Counted from the first letter of the stretch, positions 1 through 9,416 are shown. The stretch: DNA of 64,000 nucleotides from Terrimesophilobacter sp963702165 (GCA_963702165.1 OY969722.1:2749025-2813024); one strand, 5' to 3'. The notes: generated from the sequence alone by a model not told the origin. Made by a program: numbers and translations.

Positions 1-1
1 A

Positions 2-2719
2 ACCAGCAACACGACGGCGAACAGCCGCTTCACGTTCACCGACATCGCCGCGGACGTCATCCGCATCCGTCACACGTCTACGGCGTCGGTCATCGACCTG
101 GTCGTGCACTCCGACGTCGACGCGAACCTCTTCAGCAGGCAGGACCCGAGCGTCGTCTTCAACACGAGCGACGGCGTCGGCCACATCGACCTGCACACGA
201 ACGGGTTCATCATCGGCAGCGAGACGGTGGGCGACTACCTGGTCGGCACCATCACCTCGACGCGCTCGGATGTGACGCTCACGGCCGGCGACACCGGCGC
301 GTCGATCCTTGACGCAAGCGGCATCACCGACGGCACAGCACGTGTCACCGGCAACGTCATCACCCTTACCGCAGGCGGCACCGTCGGCCGGATCCAGCCC
401 ACCGGAACCCCGCTGGCGATCTGGTCGTCGCATTCAGCACCCGGGTGGCTAGCCGCGCTCGCACCCGACGGCGTCTACGTCACACAGGTCGCCGGCGACC
501 TGATCCTGAGCTCCGGCTTCGCGACCGCCGGAGACGTCGTGCTCACGGCGCTCGCCGGGTCCATCCTGAACCTGGTGAACAACGGCACCATTCGCATCGT
601 CGGCGCCAACATCGACCTGTTCGCCTTCGGCGGCAGCATCGGCAGCGCCAGCGGTGACATCGTCATCGACACCGCGGTCGACGGACGCCTCTTCGCCACC
701 AGCACGGGCACGACCGGCGCATCCGGTGTCTTCGTCACCGAGGCCGATGGTCCGCTCACGGTTCTGCTCGCCTCCTCGACCGACGGTCGGGTCAGGCTGA
801 CCGTGCCCTACGTGCCCGGACGCACCGATGCCGACATCACCCTGCTGCCGGCCGGCACCTCACTCGATGGATCGGTGACGGTGACCGAAGGCGGCGTGGT
901 CGCGTTCGGCGATGTCGAACTGCGCCTGGGCAACGACCTGCTGGCGCCGCTGGGCACCCTCATCTCCGGGGCGGATGTAGTCATCCGCACCGCGTACGGG
1001 CAGAGCATGGCCGCACCGGTCGGCACCAGCGCCTACTTCGGCGGCACCGTGCGGGCGCCGAGCATCCGGGTGTTCGGCGGCAACGGCGCGGACCTGGTGC
1101 AGTTCTTCGAGACCGTGATCGACGGCAACACCATGGTCTACGGCGGCCCCACCTCCACGGCGGTCGGTGCCGACGGCGACGATCGCGTCGAGATCACCCG
1201 GATCACGATCCTGCCCGGAACCCACCTCGGCGCCGCCGGCGACAGCTTCGACGGGCTGCCGGTGCGCAACGCCCTAAGTGTGGACGGCCAGAACGGCAAC
1301 AACCACACCGAGGTCACCGTCTGGGGCGCCGCGGACCAGCACGCCCACGACACGCTGATCGAGGTCATCGGCTCTGGCACCGACCCGTACGCGATCAACA
1401 CGCTCACCGTCAACGCGTCGGACGGCGACGACCTGGTGCTGCTCCGCGCGGTGAACTTCGTGCCGAACCGGCCGGATGCCCGTCTTCCCTCGATGGTCTC
1501 GGTCGCCACCAGCACGACCACCGTCGAGCGCATCAGCTACGACCGCAGCGTCAACGGCAAGCTGACGGTGAACGGTCTCGACGGCGATGACACCTTCGCG
1601 CTCGATGACACCAGTTCGCCGCTGACCATCAACGGCGGAGCCGGCGACGACACCTTCCTCGTCGGACAGTTCTTCACCACCGCGCGCACCGCACCCAACG
1701 TGGAAGAGCAGGACGCATTCTTCACCCGCACCACCGACCGCGGAGAGCTGAGCAACGGCATCAGCCGCCCGGCCGTGCTGTACGGCGGCGACGGCGATGA
1801 CACCTTCATCGTGAGCTCGAACCGGTCGGAGCTGCGTCTGGAGGGTGGCGCAGGCAGCAACGACTTCCTCTTCATCACCAGCACCGACCTGCCCGCAAGC
1901 GGGACGCCTGCGCCGCACCAGAACGGCTTCGTCTCGATCGATGCCGGCGCGCAGGGAACGCTCACCGTGGTCGCCGACGGGTCGACGGTGGTGTTCGACG
2001 AGTACTGGTGGACGGTGGTCGGCGCCGGACTGAACCTCGACCTGTACGGGTTCACGACCGAGCCAGAGTTCGTGAACTCGGTCACGCTGCGCACCCCGGT
2101 CGGTCTCGACGGTGAAGACGGAGCGGCGCTGGCTCGCCTGGCGCTGCCGCCGTACCCGTTCGTCGACCGCGGCGCGGGCGCATCCATCATCGTCACCGAG
2201 ACCGGCGGCTGGACCATCGTGCATCCGGATGGCCCGCTGACCGACTCGTACACGATCCGCCTTGCCACGCCGTCGACCCACCCGGTGTACATCACGATCA
2301 CGTCGGCCTTCGGCGGTGGCGCTCCGTTCGCGGAGTTCTCCATCGACGGCGGCCTCACCTGGCACACGAGCATCGTGCTGGCGATCGCCGCCGGCGACGT
2401 CTCAGACCACCTCGTCATGGTGCGCTGGGCAGGCGGCCCCGGAGTCTCCATCGACGACCTTCCGGCTGACGCGCGAGTGGTGACGCTCAGCCACACGGTG
2501 AGCAGCGACGACCCGGCGTTCGACGGCGCCGACGTGCGCAACGTCTACGTCAACCTCATCAAGGGCGCCCAGGTCGAACCGGTGGTCCCGGCCGGGCCGA
2601 GTGGCCCGATGCTGCCTGTCACCGGCGCGGACGCGTCGCCGCTGCTGCTCGGTGGCCTGTTGCTGGCTCTCGGCGGGGTGCTGCTCCTGGTGTTCGCGGC
2701 TCGCCGCCGCTCGGCCTGA
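2..2719 (+). CDS. LPVTG-anchored surface protein with RTX-like repeats (5' end outside window)
   Basis: The frame is open from the left edge, so the start lies upstream; about 905 residues are seen. The C-terminus is a sortase sorting signal: LPVTG (2612-2626), a hydrophobic stretch of about 20 residues and an RRR tail. The body is rich in Thr, Asp, Gly and Val with beta-type repeats and several aspartate/glycine units such as LDGDDTF, GGAGDDTF and GGDGDDTF (about 1575-1810), which resemble hemolysin-type calcium-binding nonapeptides but are irregular. By family knowledge such a protein is exported and linked to peptidoglycan by a sortase; adhesion or matrix binding is inference. No sortase gene lies in the window. 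The membrane/anchor assignment is firm, the biological role is not. Confidence 0.85.
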   Translation, partial: TSNTTANSRFTFTDIAADVIRIRHTSTASVIDLVVHSDVDANLFSRQDPSVVFNTSDGVGHIDLHTNGFIIGSETVGDYLVGTITSTRSDVTLTAGDTGASILDASGITDGTARVTGNVITLTAGGTVGRIQPTGTPLAIWSSHSAPGWLAALAPDGVYVTQVAGDLILSSGFATAGDVVLTALAGSILNLVNNGTIRIVGANIDLFAFGGSIGSASGDIVIDTAVDGRLFATSTGTTGASGVFVTEADGPLTVLLASSTDGRVRLTVPYVPGRTDADITLLPAGTSLDGSVTVTEGGVVAFGDVELRLGNDLLAPLGTLISGADVVIRTAYGQSMAAPVGTSAYFGGTVRAPSIRVFGGNGADLVQFFETVIDGNTMVYGGPTSTAVGADGDDRVEITRITILPGTHLGAAGDSFDGLPVRNALSVDGQNGNNHTEVTVWGAADQHAHDTLIEVIGSGTDPYAINTLTVNASDGDDLVLLRAVNFVPNRPDARLPSMVSVATSTTTVERISYDRSVNGKLTVNGLDGDDTFALDDTSSPLTINGGAGDDTFLVGQFFTTARTAPNVEEQDAFFTRTTDRGELSNGISRPAVLYGGDGDDTFIVSSNRSELRLEGGAGSNDFLFITSTDLPASGTPAPHQNGFVSIDAGAQGTLTVVADGSTVVFDEYWWTVVGAGLNLDLYGFTTEPEFVNSVTLRTPVGLDGEDGAALARLALPPYPFVDRGAGASIIVTETGGWTIVHPDGPLTDSYTIRLATPSTHPVYITITSAFGGGAPFAEFSIDGGLTWHTSIVLAIAAGDVSDHLVMVRWAGGPGVSIDDLPADARVVTLSHTVSSDDPAFDGADVRNVYVNLIKGAQVEPVVPAGPSGPMLPVTGADASPLLLGGLLLALGGVLLLVFAARRRSA

Positions 2720-2734
2720 TCGGCCACTTCCACC

Positions 2735-2800
2735 TTCCGATGACGTTTGTGCCACCCGAGGCCGAACGTTCGCCGTCGGATGGCACAAACGTCATCGGAA
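2735..2800. repeat. Inverted repeat, family A copy 1 (20-bp arms)
   Basis: Perfect 20-bp arms at 2735-2754 and 2781-2800 enclose a 26-bp loop that itself contains the palindrome CGAACGTTCG. It lies between the convergent surface-protein gene and response regulator, so it could also act as a bidirectional terminator. A diverged second copy, including the loop, is at 7424-7486. Confidence 0.85.
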
Positions 2801-3474
2801 CTAGGGCCGCGCCGGCACCCGCTTGGTCTGGTGCGCCCAGATCGCGATCTCGACCCGGTTGCGCGCCCCCAGCTTGGTCATCAGGCTCGTCAGGTGGGTC
2901 TTCACCGTGCTCAGGGTGATGAACAGCTCGGCGGCGATCTCGCTGTTGCTGAGGCCCTGCGCCACCTTCAGCGAGCACCTGCTCCTCACGGTCGGTGAGC
3001 GGCTCGACCGGTTGTGGCAGCGGTCCGGCGGGAGCGGCACCGGCAAAGGCCTCGAGCAGGCGCACCGTGACGTTGGGGGCGATCAGCGCGTCGCCGCTGG
3101 CGGCGGCGCGCACCGCCTGGCCGAGCAGCGCCGATCCGGCGTCCTTCAGCAAGAACCCCTTGGCGCCCGCCCTGAGCGCCGAGTAGACGTATTCATCGAG
3201 ATCGAACGTGGTGATGATCACCACGTTCATCGGGTTCTCCACGCCCGGCCCGGCAATGGCGCGAGTCGCCTCGATGCCGTCCTGGCCGGGCATCCGGATG
3301 TCGAACAGGCACACATCCGGTCGCAGGCTGCGCGCCAGTGCCACAGCCTCGTTCGCCGTCGGATGCCTCGCCCACCACATCGATGTCGGGTTGCGCGTCG
3401 AGGATCATGCTGAGCCCGGTGCGCACCAGCTCCTGGTCGTCGGCGATGAGCACGCGGATTGTCACGGGGTCCAT
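2801..3474 (-). pseudogene. NarL/LuxR-type response regulator (two frameshifts)
   Basis: Three frames must be joined to read one response regulator. The N-terminal receiver begins with IRVLIADDQELVRTG, then gives the phospho-acceptor segment DVCLFDIRMPG and the switch lysine in FLLKDA. The C-terminal LuxR helix-turn-helix reads GLSNSEIAAELF...TVKTHL. Extra bases near 3351 and 2972 break the frame; removing one base at each restores a normal protein of about 220 residues. The start is ATG at 3474, or GTG at 3465, which would overlap the upstream kinase stop as GTGA. It should be the partner of the adjacent histidine kinase. I think sequencing error is likelier than true inactivation. Confidence 0.8.
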
Positions 3475-4609
3475 CCAACACGAGGGAGCACCGCTGTGAC
3501 GACCCATCCGCCGCCCGGCGCGCGATTGGACTGGCACGTGCCGCCGAGCAGGGACGCTCGCTCAATCATCCCGGTGATGCCGTAGCCGGGCGTTGTGGCG
3601 GGCGCCACCTCACCGTCATTGGTCACAGTCAGCCGCACCCCGCCCTCATCGGCGATCACTACGACGTCGATGATGGAGGCGTTCCTAGAGTGACGCCGCG
3701 CGTTCGTGACCGACTCCTGCGCCAGACGGTATACCGCAGCGGCGACGGTCGGCGGGATGCTCTGAACGTCACCCGATGACCCGGACATCGACGCGCGGCG
3801 CCGCCTGATCTGTGCTCGCCAGTTGTTCGATGTCGACGAGGGTGCGTCCGGGCTCCAACTCTGGGGCCTGCGCCCTGCCGCAGAACGCGAACCATCGCGC
3901 GCATCTCGGCGAGGGTTCTGGATGCTTCAGCCTCGATCACGCTGAGGGCGTCCGACGCCGCATCCGGCTTCAGGGCGGCGGTGGCCAGTCCCGCCTGGGC
4001 GCGGATGGCAATCGCCGAAACATGGTGGGCGACCGTGTCGTGCAGGTCGCGGGCGAGCATCTCGCGTTCCATCAGCTTGGCGCGGTCGAGCTCACGCATC
4101 CGGGCACGCGCCCGGAATCGGAGGGCGACCCCGAGAGTGGCCACGATGGCGAAGAAGGCCGCCTCGCCGACGAGGTCGCCGAACGGCGTGCCTGCCAACG
4201 CGGAAAGGACCAGGTTGACGAGGACGAGGCCGCAGCCGAACAGCAGAGCGCGGCCATTCCCCCACCGGAAAAGTGCGTAGAGCGGGAAGACGATGAACGC
4301 GCTCGCGTAGAGGATGGAATTGTCGAGCAGCAGCGCAGCGACGGCCGTGGCGCCGATCGCGATCACCAGCATGAGCAGCGGCCGGGTCCGACGCCACAAC
4401 AGGGTGGGAGCTGCGCCGACGACAACGATCGCCGCGACCAGAGGCTGGGTGAGGTCGGTGCGAAGCGTCGCCTCGAGCACCGCGCCCACCACGACAAGCG
4501 CCACAAGCACCCAGTCCCGCCACACGCGCCGCGGCGGTGGGGGAGCTGCGCCTGGCGCGTTCCACGCTGAGCGCAGGAGACCGGTCACATCCTCATGATA
4601 GGAGCGCAT
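3462..4609 (-). pseudogene. Sensor histidine kinase, NarL-type (two frameshifts)
   Basis: The N-terminal half has several hydrophobic segments (VLVALVVVGAVLEA, LLMLVIAIGATAVAALLL and more), consistent with a membrane sensor. It is followed by the HisKA_3 phosphorylation motif RDLHDTVAHHVSAI and, in another frame (3462-3788), the ATPase part with ESVTNARRHS and GYGITGMIERASLLGG. Single extra bases in C runs near 3874 and 3773 separate the parts. It starts at ATG 4609 directly after the DUF2306 stop (TGATG overlap), and its TGA overlaps the regulator GTG. Kinase and regulator form a two-component system; the signal is unknown. The DUF2306 protein is co-transcribed and may assist sensing (inference). 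Confidence 0.8.
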
Positions 4610-5311
4610 CAGCGTGCGGCAGCGGATGCCCGGGCTAGACGCGCACGCCGAAGGATCACAAACTCCGCCACACCCGCGTTGATCACCCAGGCTGCGCCCA
4701 TGAGCAGGGCGTCGGTGAGGCTGTCGACCGGTCCGAAGGCGAGAATCCAGACCGCGAAGACCAGGGCCTGCGTTCCGGCGGCGATGCCGAGGGCGTAGGC
4801 GCGTGTCATCCAGGCGCCGTGGGCGACGAAGTCGCGGCGTCGGATGGCGACGACACCGAGCACGAGGCTGGCCACCATTGCCGGAACCGAAGGCCAGGCG
4901 GATCACCATGAGGAGGGCGCCATGGCCACCGGGGAACGAGTAGAAGGCCGCCATCCACATGCCGGAGAAGGCGGCGACAAAGCCGGCGGGGATCAGGATC
5001 AGTCCGGCGATGCGATGCCAGCTTCGCCTGACCCGCCGCGCGGGGACGAATTGGAACGCCCCGAGCAGGCAGTACACCGTGGCGCCGGCGATGTGGGCGA
5101 TCACCGGAAGCGACGAGGCGAAGAAGCGGGCGTTGTCCGGGGTGATCGCCCCGCCGCCGGTCAGCTGGCTGAGACGGAACATGCCGGCAATCACCGGGAT
5201 GAGGCTGAGCAGGATGAGACCGGTGGCCGCGAGCCATCCGCTGCGCTGCTTCGGGCGGCTTGGCCTGGGCTGCCCTGCGCTCGTGCGGGTGATGGTGAGT
5301 TCAGAAGTCAT
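4609..5311 (-). pseudogene. DUF2306 membrane protein (one frameshift)
   Basis: The first part (5311 to about 4885) encodes a basic N-terminus and hydrophobic segments such as WLAATGLILLSLIPVIAGMF and IAHIAGATVYCLLGAFQFVP. After an extra base near 4881 the second part continues with SLVLGVVAIRRRDFVAHGAW and ALGIAAGTQALVFAVWILAF. Joined, it gives a four- to six-helix protein matching the DUF2306 family, whose His-containing helices are suggestive of heme or redox membrane proteins. It is the first gene of an operon with the kinase and regulator. Its promoter must lie in the 5312-5442 divergent region. Confidence 0.75.
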
Positions 5312-5442
5312 ACCCCGATGCTCGCCTGACAGAAGGCGGGAGGCATCGGGAGGGAGAACGAGGCAGGAACCGTACTTTCGGCTGACCGGATGCGGGCCGA
5401 ACTTCCGATGTCCGCACGCTCAGTTAGGACGAATATCGAAGC

Positions 5443-6480
5443 ATGACAACGAACAACACCATGACAGCGGCCGTGTACCGCAAGTTCGGCTCCCCGGAGG
5501 TCGTCCGGGTCGAGACCGCCCGCCAAGCCCACTCCCAAGGCCGGCGAAGTGCTCATCAAGGTCCACGCGAGCACCGTCAGCGCCGCAGACCACCGCGCCC
5601 GCAGCCGTAACATCCCCGCTGGGCTCGGCCTCATGGCCGCCTTCGGCCTGGGCTTCTTCCGCCCCCGCAACAACATCCTGGGAATGGATGTCGCCGGCGT
5701 CGTCGAAGCGGTCGGCGCCGACGTGACCACGTTCGCTCCCGGCGATCGGGTGATCGCCATGATGGGCGGCCGGTTCGGCGGCCACGCCGAGTACGCTTGC
5801 GTCGCCGGCGGATGGCGCCATCACCCGGGCGCCGTCGAACATGACCTTCGAGCAGGCGGTAACCCTCCCGTTCGGCGGCACCACGGCCCTGGAGTCCCTG
5901 AACCAGGTCGCGATCAAGCCGGGCGACACCGTGCTCGTCAACGGCGCATCCGGTGCCGTCGGCACCGCGGCGGTGCAGCTCGCCAAGAACCTCGGCGCCC
6001 ACGTCACCGGCGTCACCAGCGGCGCGAACCGGGAACTGGTCACCTCGCTCGGCGCCGACCGGGTCATCGACTACACGGACGGATGATTTCACCGCCGAAG
6101 GCAAGCAATATGACGTCATCGTCGAATGCGTCGGCAACGCCGCGTTCGAGCGGGTCGAATCGTCGATCAAGCCCGGCGGCGCCCTGCTGCTGGTGATCGT
6201 CGACCTCGGCGCGCTGCTCAAGGCGCGCGGGCAGGGCCGCAAGAGCGGCAAGCGGGTCATCCCGAACCTCGGCAACTACCGCACCGACGACCTGGCACAC
6301 ATCGTCAGCCTCGCCGAATCCGGCCGCTACCAGGCCGTCATCGACCGCACCTACGACCTCGCCGACATCGTCGAAGCGCACCGCTACGTCGACACCGGAC
6401 GCAAGAAGGGCAACGTCGTGCTCCGCATCACCCCGACCCAAGACACCCGCAACACCCGAACCCAAGGACACAACTCATGA
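5443..6480 (+). pseudogene. NAD(P)-dependent, zinc-independent alcohol dehydrogenase / quinone reductase family (three frameshifts)
   Basis: Reading MTAAVYRKFGSPEVVRVE, then EVLIKVHASTVSAADHRARS, then MTFEQAVTLPFGGTTALESL and VLVNGASGAVGTAAVQLAKN, and finally KQYDVIVECVGNAAFERV gives a typical MDR-family protein of about 345 residues. The GASGAVGTAA segment is the NAD(P)-binding glycine motif; no structural zinc cysteines are seen. Three extra bases, near 5520 (CCC), 5810 (GG) and 6081 (GG), break the frame; deleting one base at each restores family sequence. Starts at ATG 5443 or 5461. The stop overlaps an ATG at 6477 (ATGA) of the DUF4389 gene, so the two are probably co-transcribed. Substrate unknown. 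Confidence 0.8.
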
Positions 6481-6510
6481 CCATTCCCACCCCTGACCCG
6501 CGCGCAGAGA

Positions 6511-7332
6511 ATGAGCGGCGTGCACATGGTCCTCCTCATCGCCGGCGTGCTCGGCGCTGGAGCCTCGCACCGGCTCTTCGGCGACCTCGACTTCCTCGGC
6601 TGGGGAATCGGCGCACTCGCCGCCAGCGTCGCACTCATCCTGTTCGGTGCCGTCGGGCTGGGCCAAAGCATCCGGTCCACCCCGGTCGCACCGGCCGGCT
6701 ACCCGACGCAGCTCGAGGGCCACCTGGACCCGACGCTGTCCCGCGGTATGTGGCTGGTGAAGTGGCTGCTGGCATTCCCGCACTACATCGTGCTCGCCAT
6801 CCTCTGGGCGGCGTTCCCGATCGTGGTGCTGGCGTCCGGGGTGGCGATCCTGTTCACCGGCCGCTACCCGGCCAGCCTGTTCGAGTTCGTGGTCGGCGTG
6901 CTGCGCTGGAACTGGCGGGTGGTGTTCTACGCCACCGGCGTGCTGGCCACCGACCAGTACCCGCCGTTCACCCTCAGTCGCACCGACTTCCCGGCAACCT
7001 TCGACGTCGCCTACCCCGACCGGCTGTCCCGCTGGAAGGTGCTGGTCAAGTCGTGGCTGCTCGCCCTGCCGCACCTGATCATCGTTGGTGTCCTGGCCGG
7101 CCTGCTGTGGGTGTTCTCCGACGGCCCGGGCGTTGGCGGACTGGTGGGACTCCTGGTGTTCGTCGCCGCGCTCATCCTGCTGTTCACCGGGGTCTACAAC
7201 TCCGGCCTGTTCAACCTGGTGATGGGCATCCACCGGTGGATCTACCGGGTCTACTCCTACACATCGCTGCTGCGGGACGACTACCCGCCGTTCCGGCTCG
7301 ATCAGGGACCGCTCGAACCCGCCTACCGCTGA
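6511..7332 (+). CDS. DUF4389 domain membrane protein
   Basis: 273 residues from ATG 6511. Two N-terminal transmembrane helices (VHMVLLIAGVLGAGAS, LAASVALILFGAVGLG) are followed by the characteristic duplicated block YPTQLEGHLDPTLSRGMWLVKWLLAFPHY-type and YPDRLSRWKVLVKSWLLALPH, each ending in hydrophobic segments; this is the DUF4389 pattern. A better start may be ATG 6477, overlapping the dehydrogenase stop as ATGA. That frame is one base out of register at about 6510, the same +1 type of slip seen in the upstream gene. Function unknown; probably an integral membrane protein with four or more helices. Confidence 0.8.
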   Translation: MSGVHMVLLIAGVLGAGASHRLFGDLDFLGWGIGALAASVALILFGAVGLGQSIRSTPVAPAGYPTQLEGHLDPTLSRGMWLVKWLLAFPHYIVLAILWAAFPIVVLASGVAILFTGRYPASLFEFVVGVLRWNWRVVFYATGVLATDQYPPFTLSRTDFPATFDVAYPDRLSRWKVLVKSWLLALPHLIIVGVLAGLLWVFSDGPGVGGLVGLLVFVAALILLFTGVYNSGLFNLVMGIHRWIYRVYSYTSLLRDDYPPFRLDQGPLEPAYR

Positions 7333-7349
7333 CCCGCAGGCTGTCGCGG

Positions 7350-7407
7350 CTACTTCAGCAGTCGCGACAGCACGCGGTCGGCCAGCGGTTTGCCGCCGGT
7401 TTGGCAG
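7350..7407 (-). pseudogene. Relic of the 3' end of fpg
   Basis: These 58 bases match the last 58 bases of the intact glycosylase gene (7893-7950) with four mismatches and in the same orientation, including the stop codon. They encode the same C-terminal residues, QTGGKPLADRVLSRLLK. Similarity stops abruptly at 7407. The relic and the real gene end bracket the small gene at 7503-7748. Confidence 0.85.
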
Positions 7408-7423
7408 CTAATTGGCGCCTCCC

Positions 7424-7486
7424 GAGGACGTTTGTGCCACCCGAGGCGGAACGGTCGCCGTCGTATGGCACAGACCTCATCGGAAC
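7424..7486. repeat. Inverted repeat, family A copy 2 (diverged)
   Basis: It matches copy 1 through GACGTTTGTGCCACCCGAGG, a loop of GGAACGGTCGCCGTCG type and TGGCACAGACCTCATCGGAACT. The arms (about 7424-7439 and 7466-7481) carry mismatches, so pairing is weaker than in copy 1. It lies between the fpg relic and the small gene at 7503. Confidence 0.75.
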
Positions 7487-7502
7487 TGCGGCCGCGACGA
7501 CA

Positions 7503-7748
7503 TCAGACGAGCGCGTTGATGGCCGCGACCGCCTCCTCGGTGTCGCCACCGAACCAGTTCGGATCGCTGAACCATTTGAGGCCAACAGCCCTGAATTCCT
7601 CGATGGTGATGCGTCGGCTTGAACGTAGGATTGTGGCGATTTCGTCTGCCTCCGGCCGGTACTCGTCTTCGGGCGCAACCCGGCCGGGCTCCAACCCGAA
7701 TGGGTCGTACTCGCTCAGTATTCGCAAGATCGCGTCGCCGTGTCCCAT
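7503..7748 (-). CDS. Small acidic protein, possibly DUF1871-like
   Basis: 81 residues from ATG 7748. The sequence has ILSEYDPFGL, then PEDEYRPEADEIATIL, and ends in EEAVAAINALV. The pattern 'DP-G-...PEDEY...E-I' recalls small bacterial proteins of the DUF1871 type, some of which sit near toxin or immunity genes, but I cannot confirm membership. There is no signal peptide or membrane segment, so it is cytoplasmic. It is flanked on one side by the fpg relic and repeat A2 and on the other by the true fpg end, which marks it as an inserted cargo gene. Confidence 0.6.
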   Translation of the reverse strand: MGHGDAILRILSEYDPFGLEPGRVAPEDEYRPEADEIATILRSSRRITIEEFRAVGLKWFSDPNWFGGDTEEAVAAINALV

Positions 7749-7892
7749 CGATGCGCACCTCTCTATTCGACGGATGGAGAACCGACTAGTTTGTCACGTC
7801 GCCAGAGGCTCGGCGTAGTCGCGGTCCACGTGAGCGGATTCGGACCACGGGGACAGTACAGGCGCCGGCGGGCATCCGGCAGACTGCAGCTG

Positions 7893-8753
7893 CTATTTCA
7901 GCAGTCGCGAGAGCACGCGGTCGGCTAGCGGTTTGCCGCCGGTCTGGCAGGTCGGGCAGTACTGCAGCGTGGAGTCCGCGAAGATCACCTGTCGCACGGT
8001 GTCGCCGCAGACCGGGCACGGCTCGCCGGTTCGACCGTGCACCCGCATCCCGGACTTCTTCTCCTTCTTGAGCTCGGATGCGGCAAGGCCCTCCGAGCGG
8101 GCGATCGCCTCACGCAGGGTCGACTGGATCGCGTCGAAGAGGCGAGCGGCGTCATCCGGGCTCATCGCCGCGGGCTTGTAGGGCGACATCTTCGCGACGT
8201 GCAGGATCTCGTCGGAGTAGGCGTTGCCGATGCCGGCGATGGTGGACTGGTTGCGCAGGACGCCCTTTATCTGTGCCCGGCCGGCGGCGGCGAGGATGCC
8301 CTGGAGGGCCGCGAGGGTGAAGCCGTCGCTGAGCGGGTCGGGACCGAGCCTGGCGATGCCGGGGACCTCGGCCGGCTGCTCGACGAGGTAGATCGCGAGG
8401 CTCTTCTTGGTGCCGGCCTCGGTGATGTCGAGACCGGTGCCGTCGTCGAGCAGCAGCCGGGCGGCGAGCGGGTTCTTCGGGCTGCGGGCGGGAGCGGGGC
8501 GTGTTCCGTCATTCCACCGCACCCAGCCGGCCCTGGCCAGGTGCATCACCAGGTGCAGGTCGCCGATGTTCAGGTCGAGGAACTTCCCGTGCCGGCTGAC
8601 CGAGTGGATGACCTGACCGTCCAGTGCGGAGATGGGCGGATCGAAGGTCTTCAGCGCTGCGAAAGACAGAAGGTCGACCCGTGCAACGGCCCGACCGCGG
8701 AGGCGTGCGTCAAGGTCGGCCGCGAGCGCGTGCACCTCGGGGAGTTCGGGCAT
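7893..8753 (-). CDS. Formamidopyrimidine-DNA glycosylase / endonuclease VIII family (Fpg/Nei)
   Basis: 286 residues starting at ATG 8753. That start puts Pro2-Glu3 (MPELPEVHAL) at the N-terminus, as required for the Fpg/Nei Schiff-base catalytic mechanism; longer in-frame starts upstream would bury it. The helix-two-turn-helix region follows (IKGVLRNQSTIAGIGNAYSDE, with the conserved Asn). The C-terminal zinc finger is CPVCG...CPTCQ. The enzyme excises oxidised bases and nicks the abasic site. Fpg versus Nei-like cannot be settled by eye. The 3' end is duplicated at 7350-7407. Confidence 0.9.
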   Translation of the reverse strand: MPELPEVHALAADLDARLRGRAVARVDLLSFAALKTFDPPISALDGQVIHSVSRHGKFLDLNIGDLHLVMHLARAGWVRWNDGTRPAPARSPKNPLAARLLLDDGTGLDITEAGTKKSLAIYLVEQPAEVPGIARLGPDPLSDGFTLAALQGILAAAGRAQIKGVLRNQSTIAGIGNAYSDEILHVAKMSPYKPAAMSPDDAARLFDAIQSTLREAIARSEGLAASELKKEKKSGMRVHGRTGEPCPVCGDTVRQVIFADSTLQYCPTCQTGGKPLADRVLSRLLK

Positions 8754-8829
8754 GCCCCCAGTCTTCTGCCCTCTGCCGACATCCGTCCAGCCATGCGGGT
8801 CGAGCAAGCCGCCGCCTCGGGTGACTCGA

Positions 8830-8909
8830 TTGTTATCCGCGCCTGCTTTTGTCATCCGCAAACGGCGTTGTTATCAGCGCGCCAGTTCTAGCAGGCGCAG
8901 GGATAACAA
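8830..8909. repeat. Palindromic intergenic element, family B/C (TTGTTATC type)
   Basis: The left arm TTGTTATCCGCGCCTGC (8830-8846) pairs with 8891-8909 (GCAGGCGC AG GGATAACAA) through 17 bp with a 2-base bulge. Inside lie two more related words, TTTGTCATCCGC and TTGTTATCAGCGCGCC. The right flank is ACCGGCGCGCGGAT, a motif also seen beside the TTTGTTGACC elements at 18311 and 26663. Confidence 0.8.
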
Positions 8910-8940
8910 ACCGGCGCGCGGATTCACGAGCTGGCGAGGC

Positions 8941-9321
8941 CTAGAACATCGCGTAGCTGAAGCTGGTCAACGCGGTGGCAACGAGGGTCACCAGCGCGAA
9001 CGCCCCGGCGCCCAGGGCGATCGCCGCGAGGACCTTCCTGCGTCCGGGCAGCGCGAGCGCGATTCCGCCGAGGATGATAGTCAGCACCGCCAGGGCGATG
9101 CTGGCGAAGGTGCGGATGGGTGCCATCAGTTGCAACGCGGCGATGTCGCCGGCGACCACGGCGTTCAGGTACAGGAACTGGAAGACCACGTCCACCACGA
9201 GCATCAGGCCGGCGACGCCGATGGCTGCGGCGCCGAGCGGATTGCCGGTCGGTCGGGCCGCGGTCTCGACCGCCGGGCTGAGGTTGGACGGGGCGGGGGA
9301 GTACGGCGAGCTGTGGGTCAC
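8941..9321 (-). CDS. Hypothetical four-helix membrane protein
   Basis: 126 residues from a GTG at 9321. A Pro/Ser-rich N-terminus of about 28 residues is followed by four hydrophobic segments: AAIGVAGLMLVVDVVFQFLY, about 70-88 (FASIALAVLTIILGGIALAL) and, after a GRRKV turn, AAIALGAGAFALVTLVATAL. It is monocistronic between the glycosylase palindrome and a divergent gene. No known domain recognised. Confidence 0.7.
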   Translation of the reverse strand: MTHSSPYSPAPSNLSPAVETAARPTGNPLGAAAIGVAGLMLVVDVVFQFLYLNAVVAGDIAALQLMAPIRTFASIALAVLTIILGGIALALPGRRKVLAAIALGAGAFALVTLVATALTSFSYAMF

Positions 9322-9416
9322 GCGGTCAGCCTATCGGCGGTCGGACGCGACGCTTTCTTTCCGCCGCTGGTCTGGTGCGCGCATCCGTCGCTTTACGAGA
9401 ATGTCCCTAGCGGAAG

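Noticed and set aside
1274..2541. Two large minus-strand frames inside the surface-protein gene
   Set aside because: Low-complexity Arg/Ser/Val translations without motifs; mirror images of the coding strand.
6126..7622. 498-residue plus frame across the DUF4389 gene
   Set aside because: Arg/Pro-rich shadow of the dehydrogenase end and DUF4389 gene in a third frame.
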